NCBI GenBank assembly: GCA_023446735.1 | Contig: JAEXPQ010000047.1 | Location: forward strand, 1 to 38,404 | Length of the DNA: 38,404 nucleotides | Reading direction: 5' to 3' | Origin: Verrucomicrobiota bacterium | Lineage (GTDB): Bacteria; Verrucomicrobiota; Verrucomicrobiia; Opitutales; Opitutaceae | Shown here: positions 1 through 7,190 of the stretch, piece after piece | How positions within the stretch are numbered: position 1 is the stretch's first letter | How the letters are laid out: each line of letters starts with the position of its first letter | Translations under genes and position numbers: made by a program | Notes under the pieces: generated by a model | Databases searched by the model: none | What the model was told of the DNA's origin: nothing | Seen by the model: only the letters and a program-made list of their open reading frames with translations

Positions 1-264
1 CAGCTCGGCCACGCCTGCTTGCAGACCACGCAGATCTACACGCACGTCTCCCTCCGGAAACTGAAGGAGGTTCACGCCGCCGCGCACCCCGGCGCAACGT
101 GGTCGCGGCCTTGCGGAAGCCGGGGACCGTGCCCAACCTGCCGGCATGAATTACATGGAACGCATCACCTTCAATCCGAACCAGTGCGGAGGCCGGCCTT
201 GCATCCGGGGGATGCGTATTCGTGTGAAAGACGTTCTCGACCTTGTCGCGGCCAGCTGCTCTGA
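1..264 (+). CDS. Tyrosine recombinase/integrase, C-terminal fragment (5' end outside window)
   Basis: The frame is open from the first base and reads QLGHACLQTTQIYTHVSLRK, the last catalytic block of XerC/D and integron-type tyrosine recombinases. The LGH histidine and the nucleophilic tyrosine of IYTHV are both visible. The family normally stops soon after the following KEVHAAAHPGA segment. Here the frame instead runs on for about 50 residues of compositionally odd sequence to a stop at 262-264, overlapping the next gene by 119 bases. That suggests the native stop was lost or the tail was fused. Catalytic domains, including both arginines, lie left of the window, so activity cannot be judged. 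Proximity to a toxin-antitoxin pair fits a mobile element or integron-like edge (inference). Confidence 0.75.
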   Translation, partial: QLGHACLQTTQIYTHVSLRKLKEVHAAAHPGATWSRPCGSRGPCPTCRHELHGTHHLQSEPVRRPALHPGDAYSCERRSRPCRGQLL

Positions 265-373
265 GACGGAGATCCTCGCGGACTTCCCGGACCTTGAGGC
301 GGACGACATCAAGGCGAGTTTGGAGTACGCCGCCGCCCAGCTCGATCACCCCGTCCTCGTAGCCAGCCGGTGA
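146..373 (+). CDS. DUF433 antitoxin-like protein
   Basis: This 75-residue protein begins MNYMERITFNPNQCGGRPCI and contains the G-x-P-C-I-R-G-x-R-I-R core and the LEADDI segment typical of DUF433 proteins. These are small winged-helix or HTH-like proteins commonly encoded just upstream of a DUF5615 PIN-like partner, where they are presumed to be the antitoxin. The start at 146 is chosen because the family begins at this MNY-x-E-R-I motif; no strong ribosome binding site is visible. It overlaps the downstream toxin gene by 4 bases, suggesting translational coupling, and its 5' half lies inside the run-on tail of the recombinase. Function is inferred from family and context. Confidence 0.85.
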   Translation: MNYMERITFNPNQCGGRPCIRGMRIRVKDVLDLVAASCSETEILADFPDLEADDIKASLEYAAAQLDHPVLVASR

Positions 374-698
374 AATTCTTGGTCGATGCCCAGCTGCCGC
401 TGGCGCTTGCGCGTTGGCTCACCGAAGCCGGTTGCGAGGCCCAAGCGGTGCGCGAGGTCGGCCTGCGCGATGCCGACGACGGCGTGATCTGGCGGCACGC
501 CGAGGCCTCGGGCTGCATCATCGTGACCAAGGACGAGGATTTCGCTCAACGTGTGCATGCGACCGAGAACGGGCCGAGTGTCGTGTGGCTGCGGGTGGCA
601 ACACACCCAACGCCGCGCTGCGTGTGTGGTTTGTGCCGCGTCTGCCGCAGATCGTGGCCTTGATCGGCTCAGACGGGCGAACGGCGGAGATCCGGAAG
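370..698 (+). pseudogene. DUF5615 PIN-like toxin, frameshifted
   Basis: The first 76 codons encode a good DUF5615 (PIN-like, Mut7-C-type) protein: MKFLVDAQLPLALARWL, then GLRDADDGVIW and IIVTKDEDFAQRV, with the acidic residues expected of a PIN-like nuclease. At the segment encoding VVWLRV the frame breaks. The in-frame reading turns into a Cys/Arg-rich tail ending at 663. The frame starting at 597 instead reads GNTPNAALRVWFVPRLPQIV and on to EIR, the expected C-terminus of the family. Inserting one G at the GTGGC at 595-599 (expected GTGGGC) would restore it. Even then no stop follows where the family usually ends, so the gene end is degraded too. The end given is the last homologous-looking codon. 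A sequencing error cannot be excluded. If translated as it stands, the product is a 97-residue truncated protein. Confidence 0.75.
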
Positions 699-1053
699 CC
701 GAATCTCCTTCGCTGTATTCGCCACCGAAGCCCGTCGGGCCGAAACCCTCCAGGGTCACGAGGGGTTTACTCAGTCAAGAGACGTGTCGGCGCGAGAGAG
801 GGTGTACTCCTGGTAATGGCAAGGGGTGCGCGCCCGGGTCGAGCGCCGAGAAACCGGGTCGAGCGGCCGACGCTGCAAAAGCGCGGATACAATGGGCTTG
901 TGATCGGCGGGTCGGTGACGGCACCTTGTCGCCTGGCGTTGGATCCCGGTCGTCTTGGCGGGTGTGCTTCGCCGGTTGTTCTTTGGTGTCCTTTTCCCCT
1001 CGCACTCCGCGTGTTCTAGACCACGGAGACAGTCCCCTTTGTTTCGCTGCTTC
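699..1053. other. Non-coding stretch upstream of the RCC1 gene
   Basis: About 355 bases lie between the decayed toxin and the RCC1-protein start. Several overlapping open frames cross it but none has a recognisable protein or coding-like codon pattern. It presumably holds the promoter of the RCC1 gene, but I cannot point to convincing -35/-10 boxes. No integron attC-like structure or terminator was recognised. Confidence 0.5.
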
Positions 1054-4000
1054 ATGAAAAACGTCCTACGCTTGTTGCCCGTGCTAATGGCCCTGTGGTT
1101 GGGCGCAGCCGCCCATGCACTGACCACGATCACACCCGCCACCCACGAGGTGGGCGCCGGCACCGTGCCGTACCAGATCTTGGTGGATTCGAATGTGGAT
1201 TGGACGGCCTCCACGGCGGCGAGCTGGGTGACCTTGTCGCGCACCGCCGGCTCTCAGAGTGGTAATATTCTGGTGACGGCGGTTGCCAACACCACTGGGT
1301 CTGATCGGAGTGCCACGGTCGTGGTGGATGGGATCACGCACACCATCACCCAGCGATCGGCTGGCACGGCGCTCCAGGAGCTGTGGGCGTGGGGGAACGA
1401 CGGTTACGGGCAATTGGGCGATAACAATGCGCCTCGTTTTTGGTGCTTAAGTCCAGAGGGAATTCTCGGCAGCGGAGTGCAGTCGGTCGCGGCGGGCGCG
1501 GAGCACAGTCTGATTGTGAAGACCGACGGGAGCCTGTGGGCCATGGGGAGCAATACGTATGGCCAGCTTGGCGATGGGACCACGATCAGTCGTCCGAGCC
1601 CGGTACGAATTTTCGCCGATGGGGTACAGTCGGTATCGGCGCGTGGTTACTACAGCCTGATCGTGAAGACCGACGGGAGCCTGTGGGGCATGGGCAACCT
1701 TTCTCCGGGCCTGGGCGCCCCTCAGCCGGAATTCAATCGGACCAGCCCGGTGCTAATCCTCGCCAGCGGGGTGCAGTCGGTCTCAGCGGGTGGGGGACAA
1801 AGTGTGACCTCGTCGATGTACCATTGGCTGATTGTGAAGACGGACGGGAGCCTGTGGGGTATGGGGGCTAACTTTTACGGCCAGCTCGGCGATGGAACGA
1901 GGACCGAGCGGGCGAGCCCGGTGCCAATTTTGGCCAGCGGAGTCCGTGCAGTCTCGGCGGGTGCTTTCCACAGTCTGATCGTGAAAACCGATGGGAGTTT
2001 GTGGGGCATGGGTGCGGGCGTGGAGTCTTCTGGGAGCCCAGCGCTGATCCTCGCCGATGGTGTTCAGTCGGTCGCGGCGGGCGATGGCTACAGTCTGATC
2101 GTGAAGACGGACGGCAGTCTGTGGGGCCTGGGCGACAACTCCTGTGGCCAGCTGGGCGACGGGACGACAACCAATCGTCCGAGTCCGGTCCGGATCTTTG
2201 CCGAGGGAGTGCATTCGGCAGCCGCGGTTGGAAGGTCATACGTTGCCGCGAGGCGCACAGTAGTCGAGAAGCGTAGCTTGATTGTGAAGACAGACGGAAG
2301 CCTGTGGGCCATGGGCGACAATTCGTCCGGCCAGCTCGGCGACGGGACGACGACCACGCGGACCAGTCCGGTGCAGATTCTTGCCGGTGGCGTAAAGGGG
2401 CTCGCGGCGGGCAATTCTCACAGTCTAGTCGCGAGGGCGGATGGAAGCCTGTGGGCCATGGGCGACAACTCATCCGGGCAGCTCGGCGATGGGTCCACGA
2501 CGATTCGGATGAGCCCGCTGCAAATCCTCGCCGGTGGACTGCAATCGATCGTTGGCGGTGCTTATCATACTTTGGTCGTGCGAACCGATGGGAGCCTGTG
2601 GGCGATGGGGCGCAACACTGATGGCCAGCTCGGCGACGGGACGACGTCGGATCGAATGGGCCCGGTGCCGATCTTCCTCGGTGGAGTGCAATCGGTTTCG
2701 GCTGGCATAGCCCATAGCTTGATCGTGAAGACCGATGGTAGCCTCTGGGCCACGGGCGACAATTCTTCCGGCCAGCTCGGCGACGGGACGACGACCGATC
2801 GGGCGAGTCCGGTGCCTGCTCTTGCCGATGGAGTCCGGTCGGTCGCGGCGGGTGGGTATCACAGTCTGATTGTGAAGACGGACGGGAGCCTGTGGGCCAT
2901 GGGTGACAACACTGATGGCCAGCTCGGCGACGGGACGACATCCAATCGCATGAGCCCGGTGCCAATTCTTGCCAGTGGAGTGCAATCGGTCGCGGCAGGG
3001 ACAGATCATAGCTTGATCGTGAAGACGGACGGGAGCCTGTGGGCCATGGGAGGCAACACCTATGGCCAGCTCGGCGACGGAACCTCAACCAATCGGTCGA
3101 GTCCGGTGCCAATTCTTGCCAGTGGAGTGCGGTCAGTCGCGGCAGGCGCAGGTCAAAGCTTTGTCGTGAAAACCGACGGTAGCTTGTGGGCGATGGGACA
3201 TAACCTAGACGGCGAACTCGGCGATGGGACGACGATCAATCGCCTGCGCCCGGTGCTGATCTTCGCCGGCGGAGTGCAGGCGATCGCGGCCGGTGGGAGC
3301 CATAGTTTGGTTCTGAAGACGGACGGGACCTTGTGGGCGGTGGGAGATAACACCACCGGCCAGCTGGGCGATGGGACGAAGCTGCGGCCCGAGGGTCCGG
3401 TCTTGATCGCGGGCAACGTGCAGATGATGGCGGCAGGGGCGGATCATTCGCTGATCGTTGCTAGCGGAGATCCTGTTCCTGTTGAGCCGGTTGTGAGGAT
3501 CCAGCCGGTGAGTCGGATGGCGATCGCCGGTCAGAACACGACATTGACTGTCGGAACAAACCTGCCCTCGGGCGTTCAGTGGTATCGAGGTGGTCACGCC
3601 GTCGCGGGTGGCGCCGACGGCACGCTCACCTTGAGCGCGATCACCCCAGCCGAGGCGGGAATCTACGACGCGGTCTTGTCGGCGGGCACAGCCACTGCTC
3701 TCTCCCGGCCGGCGGTCGTCGGCGTTACTCCGGCCTACGGCGAGCGGACTGCCGGCAGTGTCACCACCCGCGCCGAGTGGCAGGATATCAACCATCCCAA
3801 CGGCGCCGTCTACGACCAGTTCCTCCTCACCGGCGCGGCCGGCACCTTTACGGCCGACCCCGGCCAGATCGCGCGTTGCTCGTTTCTCGATAACAACAAC
3901 AGCATCGTCCAAGTGGAGATGTTCGGTGCTGGCGCGATCACCATCGTGCTGGATGGCGCCACGGGTCCGATGGCCCCGGCCCTCTACAACCAGCCCGGTG

Positions 4001-4530
4001 TCCAGTACATGAAGGGCAAGGCGACGATCATCCTGGCCGGGTGCGACGCCTCCACTCATTTCACAATCTATTCGGTGGGTACGTTCAACAATCCCGGCGT
4101 CACCCGCCCCGATGAGACCTACAACGGCTGGGCCGATGTGGCGGCGGCGGGCATCGTTTCTTCGAGTGGAGCTCTTGGCGGCATCCATCACGGCAATGTA
4201 GCCTACAGCGCCTCTGCGGGTTATACCGGGATCTATGCACCGACTGTGGACTTCGTCGCCAGTCTCGTGGTGGTTCACGGGGTCGAGGCGAGTGGGACGG
4301 CTCAGCCCTACCTCAATTTCCGACTGGGCGGCTCTGTGGGTGTGAAGATCGCCGGCGGCTCTCTCGCCCAGCCCAACGGCGACAGTGTGACCGTCGGAGG
4401 GCTCGCCGAAGTCCAGATGGGGGCCGGCCAGGACTCCTGCGGTCGGGCCGCCCCGGCGCAGGCCATCGGCACCCGCCTGCTCGACGAAGCCGGGAACGAC
4501 CGTACGGACGCGCTGGTGACGAGACCGTGA
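1054..4530 (+). CDS. Secreted RCC1-repeat protein with BACON-like and Ig-like domains
   Basis: This is an 1158-residue exported protein. ATG 1054 is chosen because it opens directly into a signal peptide (MKNVLRLLPVLMALWLGAAAHA). Residues about 25-105 resemble a BACON domain (VDSNVDWTAS, SWVTLSRTAGS). From about residue 110 to 805 there are 14 RCC1 repeats, each with an LW-[AG]-MG-x-N-x-x-GQLGDGTT core and a SLIVKTDGS strand. Repeats 3 and 5 are degenerate and lack the GQLGDG loop. An Ig-like segment follows (about 815-890, VQWYRGGHAV). The remaining roughly 270 residues form a beta-rich C-terminal region I do not recognise. RCC1 repeats fold as seven-bladed propellers, so 14 repeats would give two. 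The role is probably extracellular or cell-surface binding; the ligand is unknown. Base composition looks less GC-rich than neighbouring genes, possibly reflecting transfer. Confidence 0.88.
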   Translation: MKNVLRLLPVLMALWLGAAAHALTTITPATHEVGAGTVPYQILVDSNVDWTASTAASWVTLSRTAGSQSGNILVTAVANTTGSDRSATVVVDGITHTITQRSAGTALQELWAWGNDGYGQLGDNNAPRFWCLSPEGILGSGVQSVAAGAEHSLIVKTDGSLWAMGSNTYGQLGDGTTISRPSPVRIFADGVQSVSARGYYSLIVKTDGSLWGMGNLSPGLGAPQPEFNRTSPVLILASGVQSVSAGGGQSVTSSMYHWLIVKTDGSLWGMGANFYGQLGDGTRTERASPVPILASGVRAVSAGAFHSLIVKTDGSLWGMGAGVESSGSPALILADGVQSVAAGDGYSLIVKTDGSLWGLGDNSCGQLGDGTTTNRPSPVRIFAEGVHSAAAVGRSYVAARRTVVEKRSLIVKTDGSLWAMGDNSSGQLGDGTTTTRTSPVQILAGGVKGLAAGNSHSLVARADGSLWAMGDNSSGQLGDGSTTIRMSPLQILAGGLQSIVGGAYHTLVVRTDGSLWAMGRNTDGQLGDGTTSDRMGPVPIFLGGVQSVSAGIAHSLIVKTDGSLWATGDNSSGQLGDGTTTDRASPVPALADGVRSVAAGGYHSLIVKTDGSLWAMGDNTDGQLGDGTTSNRMSPVPILASGVQSVAAGTDHSLIVKTDGSLWAMGGNTYGQLGDGTSTNRSSPVPILASGVRSVAAGAGQSFVVKTDGSLWAMGHNLDGELGDGTTINRLRPVLIFAGGVQAIAAGGSHSLVLKTDGTLWAVGDNTTGQLGDGTKLRPEGPVLIAGNVQMMAAGADHSLIVASGDPVPVEPVVRIQPVSRMAIAGQNTTLTVGTNLPSGVQWYRGGHAVAGGADGTLTLSAITPAEAGIYDAVLSAGTATALSRPAVVGVTPAYGERTAGSVTTRAEWQDINHPNGAVYDQFLLTGAAGTFTADPGQIARCSFLDNNNSIVQVEMFGAGAITIVLDGATGPMAPALYNQPGVQYMKGKATIILAGCDASTHFTIYSVGTFNNPGVTRPDETYNGWADVAAAGIVSSSGALGGIHHGNVAYSASAGYTGIYAPTVDFVASLVVVHGVEASGTAQPYLNFRLGGSVGVKIAGGSLAQPNGDSVTVGGLAEVQMGAGQDSCGRAAPAQAIGTRLLDEAGNDRTDALVTRP
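1381..3474 (+). repeat. Tandem RCC1-coding DNA repeats (14 units of about 150-170 bp)
   Basis: Within the RCC1 gene the unit encoding KTDGSLWAMG...GQLGDGTT recurs 14 times, with LW codons at about 1381, 1534, 1681, 1852, 1999, 2119 and 2302, then onward to about 3334. Blocks such as GACGGGAGCCTGTGGG recur nearly unchanged at the DNA level. This points to recent duplication or gene conversion rather than ancient divergence. Confidence 0.85.
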
Positions 4531-4578
4531 GAGTCACTCCAAGCAGTGCAGGCCTGACGCTTGACTGGCCTACTGGCC

Positions 4579-4593
4579 ACCGACCTGGTCGGT
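4579..4593. other. Short perfect palindrome between convergent genes
   Basis: ACCGACC-T-GGTCGGT has 7-bp arms around a single base, with partly complementary CCTAC/GTAGG flanks extending the stem. It lies between the convergent RCC1 gene (ends 4530) and the Spy-like gene (ends 4626). No T-run follows on either strand, so it is at most a non-canonical terminator. Confidence 0.35.
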
Positions 4594-4625
4594 AGGCGAA
4601 TACTGGGCACTTGGAAACGAGTGGC

Positions 4626-5063
4626 TCAGGGCTGCCTCTCCGCCTCGGGGCTGGTGTCGCGCAGGTCGAGGCCGAGGCGCTCGAGGCGGCGGGCGGCGAG
4701 CTTGCGGAACTCGGCACGTTTCTCGGGCGGCAGGTTGGCGCCGATACGCAGGAAGCCGGCGGCGAGCGTGCGGCGCGTGCGCTGGGCGTTCTCCAGCCGC
4801 TGAGCGCGGATCTCGGCGCGGGTGCGCTCCAGCTCGGTCTGCACCATCGCGGACTGGGCGGCGTCGAGTGCGAGCTCCTTCACCAGGCGGGTGTGGATGC
4901 GGTCCATCGCGCGTTCGGAGCGGACGCCGGCCGCGGCTGGGTCGCGGACCGTCTGGCGGAAATGCCGCACGCCGTACCCCACCGTGCCGCCGACGCCGAC
5001 AGCGATGCCGGCGACGAACAGAAACAACGCCGCGAGCGCGGCTTTCCAGCGTGAGGAGATCAT
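4626..5063 (-). CDS. Membrane-anchored Spy/CpxP-like periplasmic heavy-metal sensor protein
   Basis: This 145-residue protein has one N-terminal membrane segment (ALAALFLFVAGIAVGVGGTVGYGV, residues about 8-31). A helical, charge-rich periplasmic part follows, with an LALDAAQSAMVQTEL segment and LPPEKRAEFRKLAARR. The helical arrangement of an L-x-L-T/D-x-x-Q hook and a later PE-R motif is typical of the Spy/CpxP/CnrX (heavy-metal sensor, LTXXQ-like) group. The ATG at 5063 has a GGAGG ribosome binding site about 8 bases upstream. It overlaps the stop of the preceding gene as ATGA. It is the last gene of a three-gene operon with an ECF sigma factor, so it may report envelope or metal stress to the sigma/anti-sigma pair, as CnrX does (inference from context). 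No metal-binding residues are obvious. Confidence 0.75.
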   Translation of the reverse strand: MISSRWKAALAALFLFVAGIAVGVGGTVGYGVRHFRQTVRDPAAAGVRSERAMDRIHTRLVKELALDAAQSAMVQTELERTRAEIRAQRLENAQRTRRTLAAGFLRIGANLPPEKRAEFRKLAARRLERLGLDLRDTSPEAERQP

Positions 5064-5371
5064 ATCTGGTCCTCCAGGGCGGACCACACGAGGTCGGCCC
5101 ATGGTTCGAGTTGGCTCCAAGTGCTCAGGCCGAACCAGAGCGCGGCGGCGAGCGCGCCCGTCGCGAGGCCGCCGCAGCCGGCGAGACGGCGCGGGGTGGC
5201 GAAGAGTGTCGCGAACTCGTCGAGCCAGCTGCGGGCGGGAGCAGCGGCCGCCGCCTCGGTGCGGGCGGCGCGGAGCGCGGTGGCGACATCCAGCGGCGGC
5301 GGTGCATCGGCGCGGGCGCGGGCGACGAGCCGGTCCCATTTGGCGGCGGAAGATTCGGATTCTGGTTTCAT
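5060..5371 (-). CDS. Small single-pass membrane protein, candidate anti-sigma factor
   Basis: The product is 103 residues: MKPESESSAAKWDRLVARAR, an Ala-rich cytoplasmic half with LDEFATLFATPRRLAG, one membrane helix (GGLATGALAAALWFGLSTW, about residues 67-86) and a short outer tail. No database family is recognised. Start and stop both overlap neighbours as ATGA (5368-5371 and 5060-5063), so the three genes are very probably translated as a coupled unit. A one-TM protein sitting directly after an ECF sigma gene is the usual architecture of an anti-sigma factor. No ZAS zinc motif (H-x3-C-x2-C) is present, so this assignment is inference only. Confidence 0.7.
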   Translation of the reverse strand: MKPESESSAAKWDRLVARARADAPPPLDVATALRAARTEAAAAAPARSWLDEFATLFATPRRLAGCGGLATGALAAALWFGLSTWSQLEPWADLVWSALEDQI

Positions 5372-5970
5372 GGCAAATCGTGGCGTTTGAGAAGGGATTG
5401 CAGCCGGCGGCGGGCGCGGAAGGCGCGCAGCTTGGTCGCGGGACCGGACCACCCGAGCAGCTCGCCGATGCGGGCGAACTCCCAACCTTCGAGGTAGTGG
5501 AGCGTGAGCAACGTGCGATCGTCGGGCGGCAGGTGGGCGAGCAGAGCCTTCGCCTCCTCGGCGGCGAGGCGGGCGGCGGGATCGGTGCCGGGTGCCACGG
5601 CCTCGGGTGGCGGCGCCTCCGGATCGGGCGAGGGCTCGGCGGCCCAACGGCGGCGCACTGCTTCGCGGCGGCAATGGTCGCGGCCGGTGTTCACCGCGAT
5701 GCGGCGCAGCCAGTGCAGGAACGGCCGGTCGGGGCGCCACTCGGGCAGTGCGCGGACGATGCGGACGAACACCTCCTGCACGAGGTCGTCGAGGTCGGCG
5801 CGACGGCGGGCGAAGCGCCACATCAACCGCGTCACTTCCTCGTGATGACGGCGCACGAGCGCATCGAGCGCGGCGCGGTCGCCGGCCTGGGCGGCGGCGA
5901 CGAGCGTGGCGTCGTCCGGCGCGGGGGCCGGAGCGGACGCAGGGGGCGGGCTGGTGGGCGCGTCGTCCAA
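5368..5970 (-). CDS. ECF-type RNA polymerase sigma-70 factor
   Basis: This 200-residue sigma factor has a Pro/Ala-rich N-terminus. Region 2 covers about residues 30-100 (LVRRHHEEVTRLMWRFARR, DLDDLVQEVFVRIVRALPEW, FLHWLRRIAVNTGRDHCRR). An acidic/Pro-rich linker follows, then region 4 at about 140-195 (LPPDDRTLLTLHYLEGWEFA, IGELLGWSGPATKLRAFRARRRL). Sigma regions 1 and 3 are absent, as in ECF sigmas. The start is uncertain: TTG at 5970 is the best in-frame choice, with CTG 5994 as an alternative, and no ribosome binding site is visible. Downstream coupled genes encode a one-TM protein and a Spy-like sensor, suggesting an envelope-stress regulon. By family precedent such operons are often autoregulated; no promoter motif was identified. 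Confidence 0.9.
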   Translation of the reverse strand: MDDAPTSPPPASAPAPAPDDATLVAAAQAGDRAALDALVRRHHEEVTRLMWRFARRRADLDDLVQEVFVRIVRALPEWRPDRPFLHWLRRIAVNTGRDHCRREAVRRRWAAEPSPDPEAPPPEAVAPGTDPAARLAAEEAKALLAHLPPDDRTLLTLHYLEGWEFARIGELLGWSGPATKLRAFRARRRLQSLLKRHDLP

Positions 5971-6038
5971 CGGGAGTACGGAAAACGCGCTCAGGCCCGG
6001 GCTTCAAGGAACGAAACTGGCGAGGAGGGCCGCACGGC

Positions 6039-6614
6039 TTATTCGTGGCCGGTGGCCTTCGTGGTCGTACGGGTGCGGACGACGGTGTCGTCGGTCCGCG
6101 AGACGTCGACCTCGGTGGTCTTGGCGTTGCCGTTGGGGCCGGTCTTCACGGTGGTGCGGGTGTGGCCGTCGTCGGTGCGGACGGTGGTCGAGTCGACAGT
6201 GGCGGTCTTGCCGGCGGCGTTGGTGACCGAGGCGTGGGACTGGCGGCCGTTCTCCGTTTTCTGTGTGGTGGCGGAATAGGTGCCGGATTGGCCGTTGAAG
6301 CGGTGGTAGGTGCCTTGGGCGGAGGCGGAGCCGTCGCCGTTGCGCTGGAAAGTACCTTCGCGGCCGGCGGTGCGGCCATCGGGCAACGTGGTCTGTGTGG
6401 CGACGGTGCCGGAATGCGTCGCGCGGTCCCAGGTGCGGTCGGCGGTGTGCGTGGTGGTCTGGCCGCGGTTGTTGGTGGTCGAGGTCTCGCGGTGGGAGGC
6501 GCCGCGCTCGCGTTCGACGGAGCGGGTGCGCGTGCGGGCCTCGGCGGGCGTGGCGGCGAGACCGAGGGAGAGGCAGACCAGACTGAGGAGCAGCGTGGAG
6601 GAGTGGCGGGTCAT
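6039..6614 (-). CDS. Secreted Thr/Arg-rich repetitive protein of unknown function
   Basis: This 191-residue protein starts MTRHSSTLLLSLVCLSLGLA with a clear signal peptide and AEA cleavage site near residue 26. The mature part is extremely rich in Thr, Arg, Gly and Ser and alternates short T-x-T strands (TTTHTADRTWDRATHSGTV, TTQKTENGRQSH, TTVKTGPNGNAKT). This is suggestive of a beta-solenoid or repetitive YD-like strand arrangement. Aromatic residues are few and no Cys is present in the mature part. No family is recognised. It lies 68 bases upstream of the ECF sigma gene on the same strand and could be co-transcribed with it, which would make it an envelope-related candidate (inference). Confidence 0.75.
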   Translation of the reverse strand: MTRHSSTLLLSLVCLSLGLAATPAEARTRTRSVERERGASHRETSTTNNRGQTTTHTADRTWDRATHSGTVATQTTLPDGRTAGREGTFQRNGDGSASAQGTYHRFNGQSGTYSATTQKTENGRQSHASVTNAAGKTATVDSTTVRTDDGHTRTTVKTGPNGNAKTTEVDVSRTDDTVVRTRTTTKATGHE

Positions 6615-6703
6615 GGGTGGTGCGGGTTACGCTCCACCAAACGCGCGGCCGGGCCCGAGGTTTCAGGAAAAAGTGCGTTGGCCCGCGGTGCCCCCGCGCC
6701 GGC

Positions 6704-7111
6704 TCATTTCCGGGCTGTTTTGCAGGCCACCAACCTCCGGATGATCGAAACCTGGCCGATCTTTGTCACCGGGAACCGGATGCCACGGCCCTCGACGTAC
6801 GGCCGGGCCTCGGCGATCAGCCGCTTGGTGGTGTCGGGCAGTGCTTCGGCCAGGGCGAGGGCAACGGCGCGCTCCCCGAGGACCACGGAAACCTCGAAAT
6901 CACCCTGGCGCGGGATCAGGTAGGCCAGGGTCCGGTCCTTCTGCCGCAGCAGGCAGACCTTGCCGAACGCGAGTTTGGTCGGCTTCCACTCCGGTCGCAG
7001 GCCGGGGAAATCGGCGCGCAGCGTCGCGACCAGCTCGTGCCAGATCGGCGCTGTGGCGCCGAGGGCGGTGGCGAGTTCGGCAGGCGTTGGTGCGGCGACG
7101 GGCGCGGGCAT
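6704..7111 (-). CDS. DUF3788 family protein
   Basis: The product is 135 residues, MPAPVAAPTPAELATALGAT at the start. Conserved-looking blocks are IWHELVATLRADFPGL, EWKPTKLAFGKVCLLRQKDR, AYLIPRQGDFEVSVVLGERA, RLIAEARPYVEGRGIRFPVT and a final K-IGQVSIIRRLVACK. This order and length match the DUF3788 (YdhG/DUF1801-like fold) group of small cytoplasmic proteins of unknown function. The ATG at 7111 is selected because longer readings add Arg/Pro-rich sequence foreign to the family. It is divergent from the membrane methyltransferase gene across a 79-base gap containing a palindrome. Confidence 0.75.
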   Translation of the reverse strand: MPAPVAAPTPAELATALGATAPIWHELVATLRADFPGLRPEWKPTKLAFGKVCLLRQKDRTLAYLIPRQGDFEVSVVLGERAVALALAEALPDTTKRLIAEARPYVEGRGIRFPVTKIGQVSIIRRLVACKTARK

Positions 7112-7150
7112 CGTGGTTGCGCGATGGTTGTGACGGCGGCGCGGTGACGA

Positions 7151-7168
7151 GTCGAGCCGACGCTCGAC
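7151..7168. promoter_or_regulatory. Palindrome in a divergent promoter region
   Basis: GTCGAGC-CGAC-GCTCGAC is a perfect 7-bp inverted repeat with a 4-base spacer. It is centred in the 79-base gap between divergent starts at 7111 (minus) and 7191 (plus). Position and symmetry fit an operator, but no regulator is encoded nearby. Confidence 0.3.
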
Positions 7169-7190
7169 GCCACGGCGGAGCCGCGGCACG

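Noticed and set aside
955..1053. Upstream extension of the RCC1 protein from 955
   Set aside because: In-frame but adds 33 residues before a typical signal peptide at 1054; the sequence is not coding-like.
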